64,000 nt of DNA, taken from positions 61,858-125,857 of the forward strand of contig QNQO01007627.1 in NCBI GenBank assembly GCA_003290165.1. Reading direction: 5' to 3'. Of the stretch, positions 47,301-57,639 are shown one piece after another; the first letter of the stretch is position 1; each line of letters begins with the position of its first letter. Origin of the DNA: Berberis thunbergii (taxonomy: Eukaryota > Streptophyta > Magnoliopsida > Ranunculales > Berberidaceae). The notes beneath the pieces were generated by a model. The model ran no database searches. It worked only from the letters and a program-made list of their open reading frames with translations, and was not told the origin of the DNA. A program made the position numbers and the translations under genes.

Positions 47301-48173
47301 AAGTCAAAATTACAATATACACAAAGGATTTTCGAAGACAGACAAGAGCTTGAAGGAATGGTTAATAACAAGCAACAGCTGCAGGGGTAATGTCATTATG
47401 GTGGTCATTGTCATGACAGTGGTGTGATATTCATCTTCATGTAAAAAATCACAATCTCACCCTCCAATTATCAAAACAAAGTAGACGAGCATGCAACATA
47501 ATTTCCTTAAACGTTCTAGGTAAATCTTATTGCATTGTTACTTATCACATTTCTTCAATTCTGGAGAGTGTCCTGATTTCATTTCCCCTACTAAGAATAA
47601 ATCATACCAACCTACCACATGAACAACCACAATCTAAGATTACAAGAATTACAAACTACTAACAACCTTTGTCTATCATTGTAAATATAATTTCTTCAAC
47701 CCAAAAAAAGCTCGAAAAGGGGAAAATACCTAGAGTCCAAAATGAGGAATCAGTCTTGACAGGGCAGGTGAGATCATGCTGAAAAACAACTCACAAACAA
47801 AACAACAATTAACAAACATCACTGTATTGAAAACAAAATATCACATAGACGTGAAAAAAAGGAGATAACTTTACAACACCCACACTGAGATAAGGATTGC
47901 TCCCTTTGATCCCAACTTCGACATGCTTCGACTGCACTTTACAATAAAAGAGCTTCGACGGCACATTTGGTGGAAGAGTGATGTATATGTTCACCTCCTC
48001 CAAGGTCTGATCCCACTCGAACACCTTCTGACCTGCAAGAAATGAAATTTGGGGATTATTAACAAAACCCTAGAAATGAAGTTGGGGCAATAAACGAAAT
48101 CCTAGAAATTTGGGGTTCAATTACCGCCATGGAAGAAGCCGTGGCGTTTCTCTGGTGCCAATTTTTCTGCCAT
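41386..48173 (-). CDS. NudC-like (CS domain) HSP20-type co-chaperone, 5 exons
   Basis: Exons 48173-48125, 48032-47884, 47778-47730, 47167-47025 and 41472-41386 join in phase to 158 residues with no break, the length I recall for At5g58740. Residues about 18-110 form a CS/p23 fold: VFEWDQTLEEVNIYI, LPPNVPSKLFYCKVQSKHV, FWTLEDGIMHITLQKR and KGQTWPSPILGQG. The C-terminal segment ends FSGNCPDPRTFMGGIRSD. NudC-domain proteins act as cytosolic co-chaperones with HSP90/dynein-linked clients and in plants protect proteins during heat stress and development. The start ATG is chosen because the following AEKLAPEKRHGF matches the family. The last intron is 5.55 kb and carries transposons, so the final 28 residues lie far from the rest. 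At intron 2 the donor is GTGGGT. Confidence 0.9.
41473..44216 (-). other. NudC-like intron 4, 3' half
   Basis: Intron sequence with a GGTGGTGG-rich patch (42020-42240), a MITE (42251-42645) and otherwise AT-rich sequence. No gene. Confidence 0.5.
42251..42645. mobile_element. MITE with GAGCATCTCCAATGG ends
   Basis: Left end AGAGCATCTCCAATGGAGAG and right end GCCATTGGAGATG are inverted repeats, with GAGCTC/AAGCTC blocks just inside. About 395 bp, non-coding. This end motif is common in plant genomes; I could not fix a target duplication. Confidence 0.7.
44217..45973. mobile_element. Copia derivative with inverted LTRs inside one TSD
   Basis: Two copies of one LTR face away from each other. 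The left copy (44897-44217) is minus-sense and the right copy (45336-45973) plus-sense; both start TGTTAAAATACAGAGAG and end GCGCAACA, so both outer ends are U5 ends. The flanking 5-mers are identical, CACCC (44212-44216 and 45974-45978). Between the LTRs are a minus-strand copia gag start (45094-44911) and a plus-sense tail leading to a polypurine-like GAGGTGAAAAAT before the right LTR. The middle is about 440 bp. Confidence 0.8.
44911..45094 (-). pseudogene. Copia gag N-terminal fragment
   Basis: Reads VGKFDVEKFNGKNNAGMWQC then EVLDVLAQQNLENALGDKPD, the standard start of Tork-type copia gag, then runs straight into the left LTR. All later gag and pol sequence is missing. Confidence 0.75.
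45979..47024 (-). other. NudC-like intron 4, 5' part
   Basis: AT-rich intron sequence. A 40-bp tandem duplication lies at 46618-46698. Nothing else recognised. Confidence 0.45.
46618..46698. repeat. About 41-bp imperfect tandem duplication
   Basis: Two copies of CACTACTT...AATAACAGGATCTAC..ATCTGACTAAT with a few differences. Confidence 0.75.
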
Positions 48174-48703
48174 TCGTCTATTGGTTTTTAGGGTTTCTTC
48201 GATTTTCCCGCGATTTTTTTTTTCACTTGCGCTGTTGTCTTCTCCTTATGTTTTGTGTTTTCTTATCAGTGAGTGAGGGATATTGGCTTGTAAACAAGGA
48301 ACGTGATTTTTCGAAAATGTCTAGATTTAAGGAAATATTTCGTTTTTTTATTACCAAAATTTCTTTCAAAATTTGAAATATGTTTTTTTTTTTTTTTTCG
48401 GTAAGCCAGTTGCAATTTCCCTATATTTTAACATTAAATTAGTATTAAAATTTTGTGATGTAAGTGATTATTTTGCAATATATTGTATGAATGACATTAT
48501 AAGTCTTATGCTATTTTTTACGTAGTATATAAGAGTTTAAAATGCTTATTATATTGAACTTTAAAATTACAATTGAACTTTTTATGTTTTTTATATACAC
48601 AGTAAATACTTTTTTATGTTTTTTATATATACAATAAAATATTTCACTGAATATTTCTTAAATTACTTCAAAAAATGAAATCACAGTACAATCTCTACTT
48701 GTA
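48174..48703. other. Promoter side of the NudC-like gene
   Basis: Upstream sequence of the NudC-like gene followed by AT-rich spacer. A leader-like AAACCCTAAAAA lies on the minus strand just before the start. No TATA box is certain. Confidence 0.4.
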
Positions 48704-49690
48704 AGAGCATTTCCAATGGTAAACCAAAAGCTAAATTTAAAGGTCCCCTATTTTTTCACCACTCCAACCACATCTCCTATTTTAACTTTTTCATCATTAT
48801 TTTAATATATCTACAACTTTTCTATACTAATTTAATTTCAATTATACTATTATTAATTTCAATTTAATATAATTATATTAATTAGTTTCAATTATATTAT
48901 TATAATATTATTAAATATATTACTATTAATTTCAACTTAAATATATAATATTATTATTTTCAGTTATATTATTATATAGATATTGTTTTAATTATACTAT
49001 TATTATTTTAAACTTGACTAATTAAAAAAATTGAGAGTTTTTAAAAAATTATTAATAATTATTTTTTAATCATTATTTAAATATATATCTTCCATTTTTT
49101 ACATCATTATTTAGATAATTACTATTAATAATTTTATTATTATTTAAATTATAATTAAAAATTACTTTTGTTTAAATTAGTATTAATTTGTTTTTTATAC
49201 TATTAATAATTTTTAATTATTTATTTAAATTATTATTAATAATTATTTTTAATTATACTATTATTTAAATACTGTTGTTTTATTTTTTATTTATTTTTAA
49301 TTTATAAACTTAAATATTTGAATATTTTATTAGTATTTGAGATATAGGGGATGATTAACTTCCCCTTGAATTTAGGGGGGAGTTGAGGGAGAAGTTATAA
49401 TGGGGAGAAATTCTAAATGTCGAGGAAATAAGCGAGGAAACGAGCGAGGGAAATGAGGTGGCGAGGGTGAAAGCCGTTCATTTCCCTCGAGATGCGTACG
49501 TTGACTTTTTTCGCGCGCATTTGGAGGGAAATGAACGGCTTTCACCTCGCCACCTCATTTCCCTCGCCCGTTTCCTCGACATTTAGAATCACTCTATAAT
49601 GGGAGATGAGATATGAGGATGATTGGAGGAGTTTTTTTTTTTTTCAATGAAACCCCTAAAATAGTTTTTAGGGGATGATTAGAGAAGCTT
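48704..49690. mobile_element. AT-rich MITE-like element containing hairpin C
   Basis: Left end AGAGCATTTCCAATGGTAAA resembles the GAGCATCTCCAATGG MITE at 42.25 kb. The interior is ATTATT-rich, and the right part (GGGGATGATTAGAG, GATTGGAGGAG) loosely complements the left. The nested hairpin at 49410-49589 interrupts it. Right edge and family are uncertain. Confidence 0.45.
49410..49589. mobile_element. Foldback MITE (hairpin, copy C)
   Basis: A 180-bp palindrome with ends ATTCTAAATGTCGAGGAAA. Private stem GGGAAATGAGGTGGCGAGG on both arms, then the shared CGTTCATTTCCCTC and GATGCG apex. The left arm carries the extra AGCGAGGAAACG unit, as in copy A. Confidence 0.85.
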
Positions 49691-50395
49691 TAACAACCAC
49701 TAAAAGGGATAATTCCTATGGGGTTGGGTGGTGGGTATTACAAATGCAACTTGGGCCAACCAAACCCAACCAATTTTTTTGGGTCCATGGGTTAGTCGAC
49801 TTTCGACGATTTTTTTTTTTTTTTTTTTTTGTCATTTTGGTTAGAGCAATGCTACAGAACTCACCAAGTTTCATGCCTTTTTTATAATTTGCTCGATCAT
49901 ATCAACACAAGTTAAATCAAGTTTCCTTTCATCATCGTTATATCATCATTCTCCCTCTCACCACTTCTCTACGACCCCATTAGTGGACCATAAACCAATA
50001 TTTATCAGTTGCTCCTTCCATTCTCCATCTCATTTGTTCGATTAATTAAGAAAATGCTTTGAAGTAGTGAAGGTTCACTTCAATAAGAAGAAGATCAATC
50101 AAAAGTTTCCATTGTCGACATTGTTTGCCTTGGTTTTAATTCAATTCAAGAAACAATAAATTGTTTGACTCACTAATCTGAACGAAAAGTCGTGAACAAC
50201 AAATTCATGAGTTTATTAGTGTATGAAAGGTGAAAGAATCACAAGTTTAAATTTCATTAATTTCTAAGGCTAGTCTTCAACATTTGAAAGACCCAATCAA
50301 TCATGCCTTTAATGTGAAATCCCTAATCAATATTGATAATACCTCCCTAAATCAATTGTTATATGGTGTTGTTCTACAAATAAGTACTCAATTAC
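49691..50395. other. Intergenic, no gene seen
   Basis: AT-rich, with a 22-base poly(T) near 49810. No gene recognised. Confidence 0.4.
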
Positions 50396-50809
50396 TAGGG
50401 TTGAAAATCGAACCGTCGGTTCGGTTTTTCATCTAAATTGTGAACCAAACCGACTTAGGTCGGTTTTAAAATTTTCAAACCGAAATCGAACCGACCATTA
50501 ACAAAACCGATCCGATTTTAATTTATGCAAACCGTAACCGAACCGAACCGACTAAAATCGAACAAAAATCAAAATAAAACCGAACCGAACCGAATATTTA
50601 AACATATTATATTATTTATATATAAAATATATATTATTTATTATATATATCGGTCGGTTCGGTTTGGTCGGTTAAAATCACATAGAAACCGAAAACCGAA
50701 CCGACCACATCGGTTTTGCATTTTTTAAAACCGAAACCGATTTGAACCGAACCAATCAGTTCGGTTTTGATCGGTTCTGTCGGTTTGATCGGTTTTTTGT
50801 TCAGTCCTA
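50396..50809. mobile_element. hAT-like MITE rich in AACCGAACCG
   Basis: Ends TAGGGTTGAAAATCGAACCG and (complement) TAGGACTGAACAAAAAACCG are imperfect inverted repeats. The body is dominated by CGGTTCGGTTT and its complement, with an AT-rich centre. About 414 bp. No clear target duplication. Confidence 0.65.
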
Positions 50810-51095
50810 GTTCCAAATTTTATTTTATTAAGAGCCATGATTAGCCTAGAAGCCAAAACAATCCGGAATAAATCAATTATTTGCAGAAAACAAAAGTTAA
50901 AGAGAGAATGAGAGAAAAAAATTGAAGAAATTGTCCAGATGAAGGTAAAATTTGTTTGCGGATTAGAAAAGGTAAAATGAAGAGAAAATATAAAGTGAGG
51001 AAGAAAGAAGATAGGGTATCCTTTCTTTTTCTTATTTATTTATGCATAAGTAATTTATGCAAATAATGAAAATGGAGAAGGATGATATAAAGTAA
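50810..51095. other. Intergenic spacer
   Basis: AT-rich, purine-rich sequence without a gene. Confidence 0.35.
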
Positions 51096-51105
51096 TTAGA
51101 AAAAT

Positions 51106-51498
51106 GCAGCGCTTATTTGGTACTACCCACCTTTTTTTTTTTTTTACCTTATCTCCTACACCACCCATAAAAACTACTATTTTTTTTCTCTCATCCTCAC
51201 TTCTCAGGAACAAGAACAACATAAACAATATGGAAGGGAATAGATGAAGAGAAATGAGAGAAGAAAAAGAAAAATATCATAGAAAAAGAAGGGTGGTGGT
51301 GAGAATAGAGGAAGTTGTGAGGGGAGAGGGAGCTATCCTTTGTTTTGAATTTGGGAGAGGATAAATATTTTGATTTTTCTTTTTATAGGGGACGTTGAAG
51401 AGGACAGTGGTGTGGCACAGAAAGTGCATGGTGTGGGAAAGTAAAAATCAAATAGGTGGTATGGATAGTGTAAGTTATGGTGCCAAATAGGCGTTGCT
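51106..51498. mobile_element. MITE with 10-bp direct flank repeat
   Basis: Flanked by TTAGAAAAAT at 51096-51105 and 51499-51508. Ends GCAGCGCTTATTTGGTAC and (complement) AGCAACGCCTATTTGGCAC pair imperfectly over about 20 bp. 393 bp, non-coding. A 9-10 bp duplication suggests Mutator type; inferred. Confidence 0.7.
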
Positions 51499-51870
51499 TT
51501 AGAAAAATCACATTACCCATATCAATTTTTACCATTACGTGGATTTGTTGACTCGCCCTCTACATCAGGCAAGTTATAAATATGAAATATCCAAACATTT
51601 AATATATAAATGATTCTTGCATGAAATTTAAATGTTTACAACACTATAAATTGTTCATGGTTTATGGCTTTGGATGCTCTTACAATCCTGAATCAACTCA
51701 CCAATCAAATCTTCGTTAGGTTAGGCTCGTATTGAAATCGAGAGTGTGCCTACAATAATTTCTTTTGGACCCCCCAAATGAGATTGTTCGGTATCATCAA
51801 GTGTAGTGTCATCTGATAATTACGAAAAAAGGATAAATCGGAATTTTGAAGGAACTCTATGAATTATTTT

Positions 51871-52046
51871 GAGTGAGGCTAGGAAACCATGTTTTGCAAC
51901 CATGATGATGTGGCATCCTTAGAAGAGTTTTTTTACAATTTTGAGATACACATAAAATCTTTGGGGATTTCATCATTCTTTCCAGATCATGACACGTCAT
52001 CCTGGTTGCAAAACATGTTTACAAACATGGTTTCCTAGCATTTCTC
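51871..52046. mobile_element. hAT-like MITE, copy 1, 8-bp TSD
   Basis: 176 bp, ends GAGTGAGGCTAGGAAACCAT and (complement) GAGAAATGCTAGGAAACCAT, flanked by ATTATTTT at 51863-51870 and 52047-52054. Arms pair through TTTTGCAACCA.GATGA and TGTGGCATC/GACACGTCATC. Confidence 0.8.
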
Positions 52047-53122
52047 ATTATTTTTGGCAGGTATTGTCACGTTCCCTTCTCTGTTTGTAGGAAATTTCCT
52101 GTAAGCTTCCTAAAACCAGAAAAAAAAAAAAAAAAAAAAAAACACACAATAAATTGTTTATCCATGCCAATGCTGTTGTCTATTTTTGTGTTTCAATGAA
52201 CAAAATGGTAGGCCTCTGCTTATATCTAGATAGGGGTCGAAGGTTCGTCGAAGTTGCTAATGAACAGATTTTTCGAGTTTGTTGCCATTTCCATCTCTAA
52301 CAATGGAAGGTGTATTAAAAATATGGAGTTGCTACATTGTACCCGATTGTTTGGTGTGATGCTCTTAACTTTATCTTTTAGTTTTTGCTTAAAAAAATTG
52401 TTTAGTATACCCAAACACTGGGATATGAAAATTACTCATTTTGTTAATTGGGATATGAAAATTACTCATTTTGTTATTTGGAGACTTTGTATAAAGGATT
52501 CATAATGTAAACAAAATTTAGATGTAGGAGTTTTTTATGTTTTAAATGCACTCTTTTTGAATATGATATAGTAATTGCAACAATTTTGAAATTTATATAT
52601 TGATATAAAAAAATTTATTTATTTATTTTAATACATATTGTTTTGTCACTCCCCTTATGGTTGATGAACACATTAAAACTTAACATGTACGAGATTGAAT
52701 TCTATTTTAATAAATAATTTGTATTTTTGTTCTTCCACTAAATGTTTTGTATTAAATAATGATAAGTCAGTCTTACATACTTTAGATTGATGTAACAATA
52801 TCGAAACATTCAAAAATATCGATGCAACAAAGAATTGATGCAACTAAATCAAATAGTTGGATACATGTAACAACTCCCTAAAATATTCTCCAACTATACA
52901 ATATTCCTTAAAACACCTTATATGCTTAGCCGGAATTGGTCATTGGAGAGGCACAACCTTTTAGGTTTCATACAATATCTTTTAGCTGTGGGGCTTTGAG
53001 ACATTTGACCTAAATAGCTTGGCCATGCAAAATCCAATTCTTCCAAGAGTTATTATACGAGAGGGGTATATGATCAATGATGATCCCTCAAGAGGGGATA
53101 TTCCACATCAACATATTACAAT
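52047..53122. other. Intergenic between two sister MITEs
   Basis: Contains a 27-base poly(A) near 52115-52141 and a 30-bp tandem duplication at 52419-52478. No gene recognised. Confidence 0.45.
52419..52478. repeat. 30-bp tandem duplication
   Basis: TGGGATATGAAAATTACTCA followed by TTTTGTTA.TT occurs twice in succession, almost identical. Confidence 0.85.
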
Positions 53123-53302
53123 GAGTGAGGCTAAAGAATCGGGTTTTGCAATTAGGATGATGTGGGCATCGTCAAAAGAGTTTCTTTACAACCTTTAGAT
53201 ACACATAAACTCTTTTGAGATTTCATAATTATTTCGAGATTATGCCACGTCATCTTGGTTATAAAACATGATTGCAAAAACCCAATTTCTTAGCATTTTT
53301 GT
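53123..53302. mobile_element. hAT-like MITE, copy 2, 8-bp TSD
   Basis: 180-bp sister of the element at 51871. Left end GAGTGAGGCTAAAGAATCGG, right end complement of CAAAAATGCTAAGAAATTGG. Flanks ATTACAAT (53115-53122) and AGTACAAT (53303-53310) match at 7 of 8. The same internal order TTTTGCAA..AGGATGATGTGG is visible. Confidence 0.75.
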
Positions 53303-54477
53303 AGTACAATCTGTCATTTTAATTTTGTAGGAAACAATTGCTTGCAAATGTCTTGCTAAGCAACAGTTTATAATGATTCAGCTGAAAACTACAAGTTGTC
53401 TGGAGTCTGAAGTAATTATAATGAACTAATAAACAATAATTATTGAATGAAATTGTGGAGAGCGAAGACAAGCAATAGAGAATTCCAGCTTGATTGTGAC
53501 CGGTGCCTTTATTTTCATATATAGCGTTGAATGATTGAGATGATAAAGCTTATGATTTGATTCTGAACTTACTGTGCAAGTCCAGATAATGTTTTTAAAC
53601 TGATTCTTCCATATTCACCAACTTAAGAAGAAGACATAATTATTTACTTTGCCAATTAACAAGTAATTTCAATTCTATTCAGAGATTTGAGATCTTCTGG
53701 GTTGAAATGATGCCCATAATCTTTATGAGAAACCAATAGAGAATATTATGGGAATTGTTTTGTACTATCTTTGCATATTTATGTGTGTCACTTTTTTTAT
53801 TCCTAATAGTATATATTCTATATCATGTTCTTCATAATAATCTGATTGAACCTAATTCCTATTCAGATTTTGACATCAACCAACCTAAAGCATCTTTGTT
53901 GTTTTGTGGCATTCTCCTAACAACAAATGGACCTTTCTTTGGTGCTTACAGATTGAGAAAAAAAAAAGTACTACAAAATTTTCGATCGTCATTGCTGACT
54001 AACATTACCATTAAAAAAAAGTTACCAATTAAATAAGATCACTTGCTGAATAAATATTACCATATATATCTGAATCATCTAAATTTACAAATGACACCTC
54101 ACGTAAAACTTTCACGAGGAGATCACTTGCTGAATAAATAAGATTGTATTGTTAATACACTCCAATGCTCATGTCGGTAATCTGAGAACTCCTTTTTTGT
54201 TCGTAAAAATATGTATATGATATAAAAAGATTGGCGTATTTATAAATTATTACCATATATATCTGAATTTCCTGCTCCACGTATGCCTTCTGATACATCA
54301 TGGCAACCAAGGTATGAAGCTTCCCGGAAAATGTTGGGGAAAACAACCCTGAAGGCCTCTCTATCTCTGTAGGCTCTGTAAATTTGGTGTTCTGTTCGTC
54401 CAATTCTATCAGAGTGAGCTTTTGTACTTCGTCTTGTGTAAGACTGTCAATATACTATCCTAGAGGGACTGGCAACA
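53303..54477. other. Upstream region of the CAX gene
   Basis: AT-rich, probably containing the CAX promoter. A minus-strand frame at 54152-54403 has protein-like composition (FSPTFSGKLHTLVAMMYQKA) but I recognise no family and do not call it. Confidence 0.4.
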
Positions 54478-56850
54478 ATGGCTTCTCATCATCGGGAACC
54501 ATGGAACTTGGAGAATGGCAACTTAAGAGGCTTAAGTAAGGAACACCGCCATGGGCGAACTGCCCATAACATGTCATCCTCTTCTCTGCGCAAAAATCTG
54601 ATCTCATGCTTATTTCAAAGGTTAAGATTGGTTTCCTGCGAGAAGTCCTTACTAACTTCCAACAAGTCCTCTTGGGCACAAAGCTTGTAGTTCTTTTCCC
54701 TGCTATCCCTCTTGCTATCATTGCCCAAATTTACAATTTTGGAAGAGTGAGTGATTTTTGTTATTATTATTTATTTTTTCTTTTCTTCAATTGGGTATTG
54801 TACATTTGAATTTAACAGTGTTTTCCCTTTTTAAATTATTTTTATCCACATTGGGTTTATTTTGTTCTTGTTTCCAAACAGCCATGGATATTTGCTTTGA
54901 GTTTGCTTGGACTGGTCCCTCTGGCAGAAAGAGTCAGTTTTCTAACTGAGTAAGTCTCCATTAATTAGATTTTGAACTTGAGGGTTTTTGTTTCTCTGAT
55001 GATTTATTACTTATTTTTTATGTATGGAAAATTGCAGACAAATAGCATACTACACTGGCCCAACAGGTATATGTTATTTTTATTTATTTTACAAGGTTTA
55101 AATTTGGGTTTTGAAAATTTTGATTTGTAATGGATTTGCAGTTGGAGGGCTTTTGAATGCTACATGCGGTAATGCAACAGAGCTGATAATAGCAATATTT
55201 GCTCTAGTACAAGGGAAAATACAGGTGGTGAAGTACTCTCTTCTGGGTTCGATCATCTCGAACCTTCTTCTTGTTCTGGGACGTCTCTCCTATGTGGAGG
55301 CCTAGCCAACATTAGAGTGGCACAAAAATATGACAGAGTAAGCCAGCATTCACCAATTAATCTCTAAACCATTTTTGAAGATTTGTTGTTTTATCTTATC
55401 TGATCACATTGTCGGTTTTTGTTGCTATAATAGAGGCAAGCGGACGTGAACTCGCAACTACTATTGCTTGCTTTGTTGTGCCACGTTCTGCCTTTGCTGT
55501 TCAGATATGCCGTTGGGTTCTAGCACTCTCAGTGCCGATCCTGCTCTTGGTTTGTCAAGAGCAAGTAGCATTGTAATGCTGATTGGATACATTGTCTATT
55601 TGGTCTTCCAATTGAAGACTCACCGTGAGTTGTTTGAAACGCAAGAGGTAGTTTATTCGAACATAACATTGGAAATTTCATCTCGTATGTATGTTGTGTG
55701 TTTGAAACTATAAAAATGTGATAGCAACTTGAATACTAATCACGTCTGCTGAATAAATCACTTATTATTGGTGTTGGTATTACCGTCAAATCCGGTACAG
55801 CAACAAAAGGTAATTTATTCTCTTGAAATTGATCAGGAAGAAAATGATGACGATGATGTGTTTTCGGACGATGAAGCCGTGATAGGATCTGGAGTGCATT
55901 GCTTGGCTGGCTGGAATGACTGCAGTAATAGCATTGCTGTCCGAGTACATAGTCAGTACAATCGAGGTATACACAATGCATCTCATCGAGTTTTTCTTGC
56001 AAACACTTATTGGTACTATCGGAAACTTATGCCTTTGGTACTAATTGTGAACACTACATAACCAGGCTACTGCAGATTCTTGGGGTTTATCATTTAGCTT
56101 CATTGGTATAATCTTGCTACCCATCGTTGGAAATGCTGCTGAGCATGCTGGGGCAATCATTTTCGCTTTCAAGAACAAATTGGTGTGTTATACTCAGAAT
56201 TTGTAAATACATTTTTCTTCATATTTCAAATTACTACAACCTAATTACAATGAATTTTTTTGTACCAATGCAGGACATAATCTCTAGGTGTTGCTTTGGG
56301 TTCTGCAACACAAATTGCTATGTTTGTGGTAAGACACGAAAACAATTCTTTTAGGTCTATCTTAGCTAAGTTTGGAACCGATTCTCATAAATTTTTGATG
56401 TGATTTGTGGCAGGTTCCCTTGAATGTGATCATCGCCTGGATTATAGGTGTCGAAATGGATCTCGATTTTAATCTCTTGGAGACGGGTTCACTTGCTCTA
56501 TCAATACTTGTCACAGCTTTCACATTACAGGTTTATATACAAACACTGAAAGATACTTTTTTCATAGCTTACATGGTTGTATGCTAATTATGTATCTGTT
56601 ACTGATGCAGGATGGAAGTTCACACTACATGAAAGGATTGGTTATGCTGCTGTGCTACATTGTTATTGCCGCGTGCTTTTTCGTTTTCAAAACTCCTCTC
56701 AGTAAGTACTTAGCTAGAAGAAAACAACACTGATCCACTTTAGGTAAAACCTATTAACTAACCCATCTTATGTGAATTACTTTGATGGCAGAATCGGCAA
56801 GCATTCTAAACTTGGGAAGTGAATTGTCATCCGGAGCCATGGCAGCTTAA
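54478..56850 (+). pseudogene. CAX: Type I CAX vacuolar cation/proton exchanger, 11 exons, six frame breaks
   Basis: Exons 54478-54746, 54882-54949, 55038-55066, 55142-55337, 55434-55647, 55837-55966, 56066-56182, 56274-56328, 56414-56530, 56611-56701 and 56792-56850, all with GT-AG borders. Family hallmarks in order: [52 protein letters not shown] (first exchanger repeat), an acidic stretch (EENDDDD), [20 protein letters not shown] (second repeat), [16 protein letters not shown] and [15 protein letters not shown]. These proteins move Ca2+ or other cations into the vacuole in exchange for protons through about 11 membrane helices. Breaks: one base lost near 54592, 55280, 55889 and 55901, one gained near 56278, and a +1 or -2 change near 55515. 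The 55280 loss brings in a TAG at 55303. Corrected length would be about 448 residues. No nonsense substitution is seen outside the indels, so recent decay or assembly error are both open. Confidence 0.85.
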
Positions 56851-57639
56851 CTGATGGAACCTGAAAATCATCAGTGCGCTTCTAGCATACATGGTAGATG
56901 CACCTGGAAATCGAGATCATTTGTCATTCTTTCATTTGATTCGATGCGCATTTTACAATTCCTGAAGTGGTTCAGAATTATGTTGCCTTGTTTTTTGGAG
57001 GATTCTGTTGTGAATCGACGGCTAAAATGAGTGCAAACCTATTTGAGGTTTATATATATGTGGTACCATTGTAGCTTGGAGAGGAACAGAAACTCCTTAC
57101 ATATTGGTTATGTGAATCAGTGTTTCATATTTGGTATGGTAAATCTCATTATTTGCAAATCTATGTTATCTGATTCGTTTACTGATTTTCATCGATCAAT
57201 AATTCTTCCAAAGTCAAATTACTCATTAGTTCAATAATTTACACGAGGCTTGGAATATGCATGAATACACAGAGCAAAACTAACTCGCCTGAAAACACAA
57301 ATGAGCCAGATCCAAAAGGATCTATAGTTTACATGAGACAGGATTCTGCAGAAAGTCTTAAACAAGATAGAAAAGCAATCAGCTACATAAACTTTGTTGG
57401 ATTACATACCAGAACAACAATTAATTCACAACATAAATCACCAAAGGGGTACAGCTTGGGCAATCCAGTCTTCAACTGTTCCAAGTTTCTAATTCAAACA
57501 CATCCTTCAAAGAATTTTAACCCTGGCACTTCAAAGAATTGCTGTAACACGAAACTTAAACACCCGCGGCTCTCGGGTGTGGGGTTTTTAACAATTGGGT
57601 TCTATTGCTTCCAAAAGGCCTCGTTGCTATCAAGGAATG
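56851..57639. other. 3' flank of the CAX gene
   Basis: Probable 3' UTR followed by unassigned sequence; the plus-strand frame from 57261 runs into copia LTR sequence and has no recognisable domain. Confidence 0.4.

Noticed and set aside
50396..50809. Telomere-like AACCGAACCG repeats
   Set aside because: Not a telomeric AAACCCT array; the repeats are subterminal motifs of a short TIR element.
54152..54403. Minus-strand frame just upstream of CAX
   Set aside because: Some protein-like segments, but no family recognised, no splice context, and it overlaps the likely CAX promoter.
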